Shown piece by piece: positions 35,780-44,572 of a DNA stretch of 64,000 nucleotides (positions within the stretch are counted from its first letter, which is position 1; each line of letters starts with the position of its first letter). The position numbers and the translations under genes were made by a program. The notes beneath the pieces were generated by a model, which saw only the letters and a list, made by a program, of their open reading frames with translations, was not told where the DNA came from and searched no databases. This DNA comes from Laceyella sediminis (GTDB taxonomy: Bacteria > Bacillota > Bacilli > Thermoactinomycetales > Thermoactinomycetaceae): the NCBI RefSeq assembly GCF_003003125.1, contig NZ_PVTZ01000005.1:124001-188000 (forward strand), read 5' to 3'.

Positions 35780-37624
35780 ATGAAGATCACAGACTTATTA
35801 AAACCGGACACCATCATCATGGAACTTCAAGCGACCACCAAAGAGGCAGTGATCGAAGAACTGGTCGCTAAATTAGATGAAGCGGGGCGGCTCACTGATC
35901 GCAACAAGTTTAAAGAAGCGATTCTCAAGCGGGAAGCGTCGGGATCGACGGGCATTGGCGACGGCATCGCCATCCCCCACGCCAAAACGGATGCCGTCAA
36001 AACACCGTCGATTTGCTTCGGCAAAAGCATTCAGGGCATCGATTATGAAGCGCTTGACGGCCAACCAGCCCACTTATTCTTTATGATCGCCGCTGGCGAG
36101 GGGGCTGATGAAGCACACCTTGAAACTTTGTCGCGCCTGTCCGTTCTCCTGATGGACAGCACCTTCCGCCAACAGTTGGAACAAGCCCGCACTGCGGAAG
36201 AGTTGGTAGCGCTCATCCAAGACAAAGAATTGGAAAAAGAGCCGGAAGAAACAGCGTCCACCCACGCCACCGAACAGCTCATATTGGCAGTGACAGCCTG
36301 CCCCACGGGCATTGCCCACACATACATGGCCGCTGACGCGCTCAACGCAAAAGCGCGGGAAATGGGCCTTACCATCAAAGTGGAAACCAATGGATCAACC
36401 GGTGTGAAAAACAAGCTCACACCAGAAGATATTGCCCAAGCCACCGCCATCATCGTAGCCGCCGACAAACAGGTCGAGATGAGCCGTTTTCATGGAAAAC
36501 CCATCATTCAAGTGCGTGTCGCCGAAGCGATCCATCAACCGGAACGGCTCCTTACAGCCGCCCTCCGGCAGGAGGCTCCTCTCTATGTCGCGGACAACGC
36601 AGCGGGCCGCACTGAATCCTCTCAGGGAGGAGCTGGTTTCTACAAGCACTTGATGAATGGCGTGAGCAACATGTTGCCGTTTGTGGTGGGGGGCGGTGTG
36701 CTGATCGCCTTAGCCTTCGCCTGGGGTGGCATTGAGGCCAAAGGACCCGTCGCCGAGATGTTGATGAAAATCGGAAGCGAAGGCGCGTTCCATTTCCTCG
36801 TGCCCATCTTGGCCGGCTTTATTGCAATGAGCATTGCTGACCGTCCGGGCTTCGCTCCCGGAGTCGTCGGCGGTTTTTTGGCAGCCTCAGCGCAAGCCGG
36901 TTTTTTAGGAGGGTTGATCGCTGGTTTCTTGGCCGGATACATCGTGGTCGGCCTGAAAAAAGCTTTGGCCTTCTTGCCTGAACAGCTCGACGGGATCAAA
37001 CCGGTTCTCTTGTATCCTGTGCTGGGCATCTTGCTCACCGGCATCCTGATGATCACCGTGGTCAACGGCCCGGTAGGCGCGCTAAACAAGGCGCTATCCG
37101 CTTGGCTTAGTGGCCTCTCCGGCACCAACGCCGTCCTGTTGGGCGTGATCTTGGGCGGCATGATGGCCGCGGATATGGGCGGCCCCATCAACAAAGCGGC
37201 TTTCACATTCGGCCTCGCTTGCATGGAAGCGGGCAACTTCGGCCCACATGCTGCGGTGATGGCTGGCGGAATGGTACCACCACTGGGTATCGCGTTAGCC
37301 ACCACTTTCTTCAAACGCAAATTTAGTGACTCGGAGCGGAAAGCGGGTTTGACCAATTATCTCCTGGGGGCCTCATTTATCACAGAAGGAGCGATTCCCT
37401 TCGCGGCCGCTGACCCCTTGCGTGTCTTGGCAAGCTGCATAGTCGGGGCGGCCGTCGCCGGCGGATTATCCCTGTGGCTTGGTATCACACTGCCCGCGCC
37501 TCACGGCGGATTGTTCGTCATCCCCCTCGTCAACAAGCCGTTCCATTACGCGGCGGCCATTGTGGTGGGTTCTCTCGTTACTGCCTTCGCACTAGGCGTT
37601 TGGAAACGGCCAAGGCAGGATTGA
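35780..37624 (+). CDS. fruA: PTS fructose transporter subunit IIABC
   Basis: One chain carries EIIA (H67 in GIAIPHAKT), EIIB (C174 in VTACPTGIAHTYM) and the EIIC membrane domain from about residue 290 (GVSNMLPFVVGGGVLIALAF, ADMGGPINKAAFTFG, SFITEGAIPFAAADP). It imports fructose as fructose-1-phosphate, using HPr and EI encoded at 17.3-19.2 kb. AGGAGG precedes the ATG. The 614 residues match Bacillus FruA. The MITE-like copy C begins three bases after its stop, in place of a normal terminator. Confidence 0.97.
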   Translation: MKITDLLKPDTIIMELQATTKEAVIEELVAKLDEAGRLTDRNKFKEAILKREASGSTGIGDGIAIPHAKTDAVKTPSICFGKSIQGIDYEALDGQPAHLFFMIAAGEGADEAHLETLSRLSVLLMDSTFRQQLEQARTAEELVALIQDKELEKEPEETASTHATEQLILAVTACPTGIAHTYMAADALNAKAREMGLTIKVETNGSTGVKNKLTPEDIAQATAIIVAADKQVEMSRFHGKPIIQVRVAEAIHQPERLLTAALRQEAPLYVADNAAGRTESSQGGAGFYKHLMNGVSNMLPFVVGGGVLIALAFAWGGIEAKGPVAEMLMKIGSEGAFHFLVPILAGFIAMSIADRPGFAPGVVGGFLAASAQAGFLGGLIAGFLAGYIVVGLKKALAFLPEQLDGIKPVLLYPVLGILLTGILMITVVNGPVGALNKALSAWLSGLSGTNAVLLGVILGGMMAADMGGPINKAAFTFGLACMEAGNFGPHAAVMAGGMVPPLGIALATTFFKRKFSDSERKAGLTNYLLGASFITEGAIPFAAADPLRVLASCIVGAAVAGGLSLWLGITLPAPHGGLFVIPLVNKPFHYAAAIVVGSLVTAFALGVWKRPRQD

Positions 37625-37626
37625 CA

Positions 37627-37763
37627 CTACGGTGTGTCTGATGAATAGGCTAGCGGCTCCAAAACCATTTTCTCATTCGCTTCACGCGTGGCGAGGCGCT
37701 CCTCGAGAAAAGGTTTTTCCGCCGCTTCTTCCCCACAAACTTGATTTGCCAGACACGCCCTAG
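37627..37763 (-). repeat. MITE-like dispersed repeat, copy C (full length)
   Basis: A 137-bp element in the opposite orientation to copies A and B. Ends are CTACGGTGTGTCTG and CAGACACGCCCTAG, an almost perfect 14-bp inverted repeat. It has the same internal arms as copy B and could fold as a long hairpin. It has no coding potential I can identify. Confidence 0.85.
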
Positions 37764-37874
37764 CGGCATACGGACAACGGATGGCTGTTTTTTTGCAAAA
37801 ACTGATCTCATCTCCCCTTTTTTCAGCTATAATATACTTTTGTAAGCAACTTCTAATTTGGAAGGTGAATCTTG

Positions 37875-38351
37875 ATGAGCAAAGCAAACGGTTTTGTCAA
37901 CAGTTGGTTGCGTCACCGCCTGGTCATCTTGGAGTTGTTGGAGCAATTGCAAGACGAGCATTTGGATTATCGCCCTTGGGAAAAAGGCATGTCCCTGAAA
38001 GAATTGGTCTTGCACATACTGCAATCCGCCGACATGTTTGTCAATTCGGTTATCGCAGGACATTTTGTATCCCCTGCTGAGCCGGAAAAGGCTGTGAACA
38101 CCGTCGCCGAGTTGCGGGAATTGGCGCAAGCACTGACCGACAAAAACCGCCAATCCTTGTCCAGCCTGCCGGATGAAAAGTTTGCCGCTATGGTGGACGT
38201 GACCAAACCATTCGGCCGACCGCTTTCGGGTGAAGTGCTTTTGCAAATGATGCGGGATCATGAGATCCACCACAAAGGACAACTGTACACTTACGCGCGG
38301 ATCGTCGGAGTAGAAACGCTACCGCTGTTTGTCAAGTTGCAATTGGATTAA
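37875..38351 (+). CDS. DinB-family protein
   Basis: The 158-residue protein is a DinB four-helix bundle with NSWLRHRLVILELLEQLQ, the metal ligand histidine in LKELVLHILQSAD, and the HxxxH pair in RDHEIHHKGQLYTYARI. It fits the DinB_2 group better than the paralogue at 20150. The ATG is preceded by GGAAGGTG; a TTG one codon earlier is possible. A TATAAT at 37828 may be its -10 box, just outside repeat copy C. A terminator follows. Confidence 0.88.
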   Translation: MSKANGFVNSWLRHRLVILELLEQLQDEHLDYRPWEKGMSLKELVLHILQSADMFVNSVIAGHFVSPAEPEKAVNTVAELRELAQALTDKNRQSLSSLPDEKFAAMVDVTKPFGRPLSGEVLLQMMRDHEIHHKGQLYTYARIVGVETLPLFVKLQLD

Positions 38352-38397
38352 GGGTGCGCGCAAAGGGATCAACCTTGGCGCGTGCCATCGCTATTCA

Positions 38398-38429
38398 GCC
38401 GAGTCGTGGATTTCCTTCCATGACTCGGC
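38398..38429. terminator. Terminator between the DinB and Sel1 genes
   Basis: GCCGAGTCGTGGA and TCCATGACTCGGC pair with one mismatch; UUUUUCUC follows on the plus strand. Confidence 0.82.
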
Positions 38430-38435
38430 TTTTTC

Positions 38436-39674
38436 TCATAACCTGAACAGATTCCAAAGGCCACCTTTTTTCTTTTTCAACCATTGTCCGGCTTCGGCAT
38501 CCCCTGCATCCGCCTCCTTGGTCAACCATCTTTCCCCCGCGGCAATGTCTTGCGCCATGACCTTTCCTTCGATTAGCGCGTACCCATATTCCCGCATCGC
38601 AACCACTTCACCCGCTTCTACCGCTTTGCGGAGCCAGAACTCCCCCTGTGCCTGATCCCGCTCATACCCGACGCCGTGCAACAAGCGGTAGCCTAAAATG
38701 CGCATAGCAATCGGCTCTTCTTTCTCCGCCGCCCGCTGAATCCACCGTTTTCCCTCCGCCTCGTTTCGCTGGAGGCCGTCCCCTTCCAGCAAGCGGTAAC
38801 CCAAAATCCGTATCGCTTCTGGATATTCCGCTTCTGCCGACCGGCGTAACCACATCTCCCCTTCAACCGCATCCTGACGCAACCCTTCCCCGACTATCAA
38901 GCGATAGCCCAATTCCATCATCGACCAGCTGTCACCCGCTTGCGACGCTTTTCTGAGCCATTTTTCCCCTTCGACCACATCTTGCTTCACTTGCTTGCCC
39001 GTCAATTTCCGATAGGCCAACTCCGCCATCGACCACACATCCCCCGCCTCTGCCGCCTTAGCCAGCCATTTCATTCCTTCTGCGACTTTGTCTTTGTTCT
39101 CCGCCGGGTTTGCTTGGCCTGCAATCGCCGACTCCTGTTCCATGGTGCCGGTCGCTCCGGGGTCGGTAGACATGACCTGTTTCAATTTCTTCTCCAGCGC
39201 CTTTTCCAAGATCTCTTCAATTCGATCCAGACTGACGCTTTCCGGCCACGACGGGCGAGGATGAACATACCCCTCATGCATGAATGATGGGTTTACGTAC
39301 TGTTTCATAAACCATACGCTTAATTCATATAGGATGCGGTGTGCGCGCAAAGCCTGTTCAATGCTCTCGTATTTAGGATTGTGAACTGCCTTATTCCCTT
39401 CTGTCCGCACAAAATCAAAATGGCTCCGCATCTCTTCGGTGATCGCCCCTTGTTGCGCCAACGCTTTCAGCCTTTCGTATTGGGTGGCGGAAACTAGCCT
39501 GATTCGCCCTTCCTTGGCGGCGATGAGCTTGGCCAATTCTTCGCCGAACACCCTCGCTTTGGCCAACGATGCGTGGGGATCGTCAAATAGATTCCGTTCT
39601 AACTGTTCACCTAAGCTCACCAAATCGACGGATACATCCGCTAAAAAAGAAAACAATCCATGCTTGCTCACCAT
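38436..39674 (-). CDS. DUF4145-like domain fused to Sel1 repeats
   Basis: Residues 1-125 resemble the DUF4145-type helical domain (LFDDPHASLAKARVFGEELA, then FVRTEGNKAVHNP) seen at the start of some restriction and defence proteins. A linker leads to at least six Sel1 repeats, each about 36 residues (for example AAEAGDVWSMAELAYRKLTG, AEYPEAIRILGYRLLEGDGL). The Sel1 part is closely related to the separate protein at 40719. I chose the ATG at 39674, which has AGGGAGAG upstream. Sel1 solenoids bind other proteins; the partner is unknown. Confidence 0.8.
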   Translation of the reverse strand: MVSKHGLFSFLADVSVDLVSLGEQLERNLFDDPHASLAKARVFGEELAKLIAAKEGRIRLVSATQYERLKALAQQGAITEEMRSHFDFVRTEGNKAVHNPKYESIEQALRAHRILYELSVWFMKQYVNPSFMHEGYVHPRPSWPESVSLDRIEEILEKALEKKLKQVMSTDPGATGTMEQESAIAGQANPAENKDKVAEGMKWLAKAAEAGDVWSMAELAYRKLTGKQVKQDVVEGEKWLRKASQAGDSWSMMELGYRLIVGEGLRQDAVEGEMWLRRSAEAEYPEAIRILGYRLLEGDGLQRNEAEGKRWIQRAAEKEEPIAMRILGYRLLHGVGYERDQAQGEFWLRKAVEAGEVVAMREYGYALIEGKVMAQDIAAGERWLTKEADAGDAEAGQWLKKKKGGLWNLFRL

Positions 39675-39766
39675 CAAACTCTCCCTATTGGATTGATCAT
39701 GCATGAAGTATATCCTTATATTTATACAATATCATGAATAATTCATCAGTTCGTATAAAACGAATA

Positions 39767-39799
39767 ACCCGGCATTCCCATGACGGGCGAATGCCGGGT
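39767..39799 (-). terminator. Terminator of the thioesterase gene
   Basis: ACCCGGCATTC and GAATGCCGGGT form a perfect 11-bp stem; AUUCGUUUUAU follows on the minus strand. Confidence 0.8.
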
Positions 39800-39816
39800 C
39801 TGGCCACAGCGCACGG

Positions 39817-40563
39817 CTACTTCTCCACTGCCGCCACAATCTGTTCCAAAGCGTCCGTATTTTCTTGAAACAAATAAAAGTGGCCCCCTGCAAACTGCTG
39901 CATGAAAAAGCCGCCCGCAGTCATCTGTTGCCAAGCCGCCAACTCCTCCTGTTTCACATCCGGGTCCTCGATTCCGCCAAACGCCAAAATGGGGCAGGCT
40001 AATGGCTCCTCTTCGCGGTAAACGTAGCGGTCCACCAATGCAAAATCGGCCCGAATGATGGGAAGGATCAATTCCATCAGCTCCCGGCTCGCTAATACTT
40101 CTTCCGGAGTACCATTCAATTCGCGCAACTGATCGATCAATTCCTCGTCGGAAGAGTCATATCCGAGTGGTTTGCTCCGGGGGATGTGCGGCGCCTGTTT
40201 GGCAGAAACAAGTAACTTCTGCGGCAACGGACGGTTCCGCCTGCGCAATTCCCGCGCCAGCTCAAACCCGATCAACGCCCCCATGCTATGTCCAAAAATA
40301 AGAAAGGGTTGGTCCAGATAGGGCTCCAATTCATCAGCCAGTTGCGGCACCAGCCGCTCGATCGAGGACACCGGCTCTTCCAATAGGCGATTTTCACGGC
40401 CCGGCAACTGAACCGGACACACCTCGATCCGTTTGGAAAACCGGGCTTGCCATTGGGTGAAAATCGAGGCGCTGCCCCCTGCGTATGGAAAGCAAAACAG
40501 ACGCATCTCCGCTTGCGGATTCGGCTTGCGGTACATCAACACCGGATTTGTTTTGCTAGTCAT
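39817..40563 (-). CDS. Type II thioesterase (NRPS/PKS-type)
   Basis: The protein is an alpha/beta hydrolase of the GrsT/SrfAD group: LFCFPYAGGSASIFTQW, VQLPGRENRLLEEP, nucleophile S93 in FGHSMGALIGFELA, and the histidine in FAGGHFYLF. Type II thioesterases free mis-primed carrier proteins of non-ribosomal or polyketide synthetases. No such synthetase or carrier is in the window; the gene sits between two Sel1-repeat genes. I chose the ATG at 40563, which follows TGGAGAGTG, giving 248 residues. Confidence 0.88.
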   Translation of the reverse strand: MTSKTNPVLMYRKPNPQAEMRLFCFPYAGGSASIFTQWQARFSKRIEVCPVQLPGRENRLLEEPVSSIERLVPQLADELEPYLDQPFLIFGHSMGALIGFELARELRRRNRPLPQKLLVSAKQAPHIPRSKPLGYDSSDEELIDQLRELNGTPEEVLASRELMELILPIIRADFALVDRYVYREEEPLACPILAFGGIEDPDVKQEELAAWQQMTAGGFFMQQFAGGHFYLFQENTDALEQIVAAVEK

Positions 40564-40718
40564 CCCGACACTCTCCATTCTATGTAAACGCAATTTCTAA
40601 CCTTGCTTGCCCCATGAAGGGCTTTGGCATCGACTGGCTGCGAATCCGGAGGAGTGGCGACCTACGCCCACTCCTTGCTATGTCAGACCGTTCTTCTTGC
40701 AGGGCGTGATGGTTGCGG

Positions 40719-41345
40719 TTACTTTTTGGAGACGCCGTTGATCAAGTAATTGCCCCACTCACGCATGGCCACCACTTCACCCGCTTCAGCCGCTTTTTGC
40801 AACCAAAGCTCACCTTCTTCGATGTTTTGCGGGAAGGTGATGCCATTGAGCAGACGGTAACCCAAAATCCGCATCGCAATTGGTTCAGCCGCCTCAGCTG
40901 CTCTGCGAATCCAGACTTCCCCTTCTTCCAAGTCTTGCTCCAAACCGTCACCTTCCAACAAGCGGTAACCCAAGATGCGCATGGCCACCGGATAATTGGC
41001 TTCAGCCGACAGTCGCAGCCACTTTTCCCCTTCGACTGCATCCTGAGCCAATCCTTCTCCCACGATCAACCGGTATCCAAGCTCCATCATGGCCCACTTG
41101 TCATTGGCCTCAGCCGCTCTGCGCAACCACTTTTCACCCTCAACCAGGTTTTGCCGCACCTTGTTACCTGTTAAAAGCAGGTATGCCAACTCCGCCATGG
41201 ACCATACATCCCCCGCTTCGGCGGCTTTGATCATCCATTTAATGCCTTCATCCTGGCGCAGGCGTTCCTTCTCTTCATGAAAGTCCAGCACTTGCCCATT
41301 TCCTTGTGCTTCGGCCTCTTGATTTTCATGTTCAAATTGACTCAC
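40719..41345 (-). CDS. Sel1-repeat protein
   Basis: After a 30-residue acidic lead the protein consists of five Sel1 repeats with the same order and near-identical wording as the gene at 38436 (DEGIKWMIKAAEAGDVWSMA, AMMELGYRLIVGEGLAQDAV, RILGYRLLEGDGLEQDL, RILGYRLLNGITF). The GTG start has GGGGGAG upstream. The DUF4145-like part is missing, so it looks like a duplicated and trimmed paralogue. The thioesterase gene lies between the two. Confidence 0.85.
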   Translation of the reverse strand: MSQFEHENQEAEAQGNGQVLDFHEEKERLRQDEGIKWMIKAAEAGDVWSMAELAYLLLTGNKVRQNLVEGEKWLRRAAEANDKWAMMELGYRLIVGEGLAQDAVEGEKWLRLSAEANYPVAMRILGYRLLEGDGLEQDLEEGEVWIRRAAEAAEPIAMRILGYRLLNGITFPQNIEEGELWLQKAAEAGEVVAMREWGNYLINGVSKK

Positions 41346-41504
41346 AGCCCAATCTCCCCCTATAAAAAAATGAATAAATACCTTTCAACGATTCTATTAT
41401 ACTAAACCTGCACTGATTAAAAATCTTAATTTTGTAAAATACAAGTCAAAATAGGAACGATTTAACGCTGAACATCACCTTTTGAAGCAGGTAACACGAA
41501 AAAA

Positions 41505-41542
41505 TGTTTCCGGTGCGCGCTACATGCCGCTTACCAGAAACA
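41505..41542 (-). terminator. Terminator of the SGNH hydrolase gene
   Basis: TGTTTCTGGT and ACCGGAAACA pair on the minus strand around 18 bases, followed by UUUUUUCG. Confidence 0.7.
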
Positions 41543-41561
41543 CTTCCTCTTGCGATCAACG

Positions 41562-42344
41562 TCAATGAAGCGATGCATAACCCAATTTGCGAAATGCCTC
41601 AGCAATCAGCCGTTGCCCCTGGTCATTGGGGTGGACACCATCCCAAAAAAGCAATCCTTTGGCACCTGGGTCTTGATCATGATTCGGGCCATTAAAGGCA
41701 TCGTAAACCTTAGCTACGTCATACCCCTTGGTTTGCCGCTCGTGAATATGGCGGTTGATCTCATCGAGATAAGGCTTCAATATTTCAAACCGGGTTTTGC
41801 TTCGGTCTGCGCCGACGGCATGTTTGTCTTCATCGACAAAGGGATTGTACACATCTATCGTCCGGTACAAGGTTGGTTGCCCAGCGCGCAAGCCTTGGAT
41901 GCTGTCGACGATCTGATCCCAATTCCGCTTGAAATGAACAACAGCTTGGCGCAGGCAGTCCTCTTGGTCAACGCCCCCGCACGTCCCTCTGATATAGCGG
42001 TTGCGCGCGCCAAGCAGATCATTGCCGCCGATATTCCATGTGACCACTTGGGCGCTGGCAACCGCATTGCGCAGATCTGCATCCGTTTGTAACGCGTTGG
42101 CCAAATCGGCGCTCGTCCAGCCATTTACACTATGATTGGTCAACAAAACATCATTTCCCGTATCAGCTACGATATAATCCCGGTAGCGATACACATACCC
42201 ATACCAAGAACCAAAACCGGTGCCAAGCGAATCACCCAAAGCAGTGTAGCGCCAGGTGGTAGCGGCAAATGTCGGAGAAGTGGTCGACAGGAGGGAGACA
42301 AGCGTTGTCATCAACACCAGCAGCAACAGGCGGCCTTTGTTCAC
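41562..42344 (-). CDS. Secreted SGNH/GDSL hydrolase
   Basis: A signal peptide (basic start, LLLLVLMTTLVSLLSTTS, cleavage near TFA-ATT) leads to an SGNH domain: nucleophile S39 in ALGDSLGTG, the glycine/asparagine block in NIGGNDLLG, and DxxH in WDGVHPND. Such proteins hydrolyse esters outside the cell; the substrate is unknown. I chose the second GTG, six bases after AATGAGG; the first GTG overlaps the ribosome site. The 260-residue length fits. Confidence 0.88.
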   Translation of the reverse strand: MNKGRLLLLVLMTTLVSLLSTTSPTFAATTWRYTALGDSLGTGFGSWYGYVYRYRDYIVADTGNDVLLTNHSVNGWTSADLANALQTDADLRNAVASAQVVTWNIGGNDLLGARNRYIRGTCGGVDQEDCLRQAVVHFKRNWDQIVDSIQGLRAGQPTLYRTIDVYNPFVDEDKHAVGADRSKTRFEILKPYLDEINRHIHERQTKGYDVAKVYDAFNGPNHDQDPGAKGLLFWDGVHPNDQGQRLIAEAFRKLGYASLH

Positions 42345-42479
42345 AACAGTCACCTCATTTATATCGAGCTGGGTATTATGCTTATTTTATCATATTATTC
42401 TGAATAATTATCGGTAACACCCCTTTCTCCTCCCGGCCGGCCGCAAGTGCATGTACGCATCCTACAGCCGGCAAGCCGT

Positions 42480-44510
42480 TCACTGCCGCATCATCCATTG
42501 TTTCTCCTGTTTGGCACCTTTTCGCACATATCGATTCAAAGCCAGGACACTAACTGCGGACAGAATGACGAACAATCCTAACCCCACCCAATGAATCCCC
42601 CACCATTTGGGACTGGGCAAATCCTCGAACACGATTTCAAACAAACCGCTAAACAACGCCATGGGAAACCCGAAAATCGTTATCAAGTTGATCAGCCGGC
42701 CGGCGCGCAATTCGCTGTGGCTTTTGATGATGTTCTCCAATTCGGACACCGTGTTGTACAACTCATTAAGCTGCGTGCCCAATCCCCATCTCTTCTTCAC
42801 TGTCTCACGGAATTGGTCGAGGTAATAATCAACGGAAGATGGCATCGTCGCCAATATCTTGTTGCGAATCTCCACCTTCTTGACGGTAATCCAGCGATTC
42901 AGCTCCATCAACTTCTTCCCGGATAGGGTTTGATTTTGCCGCAACAGCTCCTCCACCGACTCCATCACCTCCGCACATTCTTCGCGGATGCGTTGGAATG
43001 TGTTCACCCTGTCGACCAGTTTTTTCACTTCTCCCGCATAAAGCGCAAAATCAAGCGGTTCGCTGTTCCAATCGTCCAGGATCAAGATGCCCCCAGGATG
43101 AATGAGCGCATAGCCGCACGGCAATTCAATAAAATCAAATGAATGCTTCGGCGGCAAGGGATGGATGGGTGGCACCCGGTTCTGGTATGTGCCTGAAGCG
43201 CAAACCGCCAAATATCGCTGCATCGTCGGCGAACTGACAAACACTTGTTGTTTCCCCAATGAATTCCACTTGGCGGCGATAAATACTTTTCCGTTGTGAT
43301 AAATGGGTTCGCACTCATAAATGTTGCAAGCAGCCCCGATGGAGCCATCGGCCAGATAAGGGTTCACCTTGATGGAGTTAGCAGGGTTGTACAACTCCCA
43401 GATCGCGCCGACCACCTCGGCCCATTCCAACTTGGAGCCCATGGTGCCATCATCCAACTGCCGCGGCGCGAATAAAGCGGTCATGTTTTCGTTGGAAGCC
43501 ATCCATGGGCGATTGGCCGGTGATCGCTCCGGAACCAGCGGTTGGTCGCAGGGACGCTCGCCGCCCCAGCGCTCATCCTCCATCTCTTCCAATTTTCGCC
43601 ACAAATCCTGTAGATGGAGATTCATCGTGGGGTCAACTTGGATTACCATGTCTCGACCTGTCCCTTTTAGATCAGGACGGTAGATAGCGATAAACTGGAA
43701 ACCTGACTGGAGCCAAGTCCGTTCTTCATCATGAATCAGAAAGGATTTCAACAAGCCGATGTTCGTGTTCTCCCTGGTGATAAAAGCATCGACCAGCACG
43801 GTCCGGTTCGCATGGATCACTGGAAGCTCCAACTGCGTCACCGTCGCGTTTTTCAAGCCTTGCAAATATTTTTGATACTCTAGGCGCAAATGGGTGATCG
43901 CCGCATTGTATTCTTCGATGTGATCCACCTCAGGCACTTCATATGGCGCCACCTCTTCCAGAAGCAAAAGAATGACCAAATAAAGGCAGGAAAGCAACCC
44001 ACGTTGCACATGCTCCGGATCGATCCGCACCGCCATCTCCCCGGTCGCGTGCAACTGTTCTTCCGTCACATAGGAAGCGTAAGCCAAGGCACTGTGTAAG
44101 CAACCCCAAGATTCAAATGGTTTCCCCGTGGTTTTCACATCGCCCATTTCCCAACGGATGCTGTAATCCAACCACTCCAGCGGAAACTCTTGCGCATCCA
44201 CTCCCTGATGGCGGCAATAAAACAAGACAAAGGCCAAACAGGCGTCCGGGGAGAGATCGGCAAAGAAAAATTGCAACTGTTTGACCGGTAAATGGCGCCG
44301 TAATTCCAACGAGGGGAGTTCCCGCACGAATTCAGTTGTTGAACCGGCCTCCGTTCCCCAATGGGTTAACATCAATCCATTTGTCGGAATGGGGAACTCA
44401 TCGGCAAAGAGGATTTCATGTTCTTCCTGCACCTTTCGGTGGGGGGCGTAAGTGATCGACAACTCTTCCAATTCGTCATACAGTTGTTTCAAACATTCGT
44501 TCAGCTTCAT
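42480..44510 (-). CDS. Large unassigned protein with C-terminal membrane anchor
   Basis: I do not recognise this 676-residue protein. The first 500 residues look soluble, with patches such as LGYRPDL-type motifs absent and several paired aromatic/cysteine segments (NIYECEPIYHNGKVFIAAKW). Residues about 520-610 are helical and charged, and two transmembrane helices follow near the C-terminus (LINLITIFGFPMALFSGLF and VGLGLFVILSAVSVLAL), a pattern that recalls CorA-like proteins without their GMN motif. It starts near the stop of helD and is probably cotranscribed. The start is uncertain: an ATG at 44567 is 57 bases upstream. Confidence 0.65.
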   Translation of the reverse strand: MKLNECLKQLYDELEELSITYAPHRKVQEEHEILFADEFPIPTNGLMLTHWGTEAGSTTEFVRELPSLELRRHLPVKQLQFFFADLSPDACLAFVLFYCRHQGVDAQEFPLEWLDYSIRWEMGDVKTTGKPFESWGCLHSALAYASYVTEEQLHATGEMAVRIDPEHVQRGLLSCLYLVILLLLEEVAPYEVPEVDHIEEYNAAITHLRLEYQKYLQGLKNATVTQLELPVIHANRTVLVDAFITRENTNIGLLKSFLIHDEERTWLQSGFQFIAIYRPDLKGTGRDMVIQVDPTMNLHLQDLWRKLEEMEDERWGGERPCDQPLVPERSPANRPWMASNENMTALFAPRQLDDGTMGSKLEWAEVVGAIWELYNPANSIKVNPYLADGSIGAACNIYECEPIYHNGKVFIAAKWNSLGKQQVFVSSPTMQRYLAVCASGTYQNRVPPIHPLPPKHSFDFIELPCGYALIHPGGILILDDWNSEPLDFALYAGEVKKLVDRVNTFQRIREECAEVMESVEELLRQNQTLSGKKLMELNRWITVKKVEIRNKILATMPSSVDYYLDQFRETVKKRWGLGTQLNELYNTVSELENIIKSHSELRAGRLINLITIFGFPMALFSGLFEIVFEDLPSPKWWGIHWVGLGLFVILSAVSVLALNRYVRKGAKQEKQWMMRQ

Positions 44511-44572
44511 TGTTGTCACCCATATTCTCTCTTTTTTTTGGCGTTTTTTCGGGCGACGAAAAAGCATCCACG

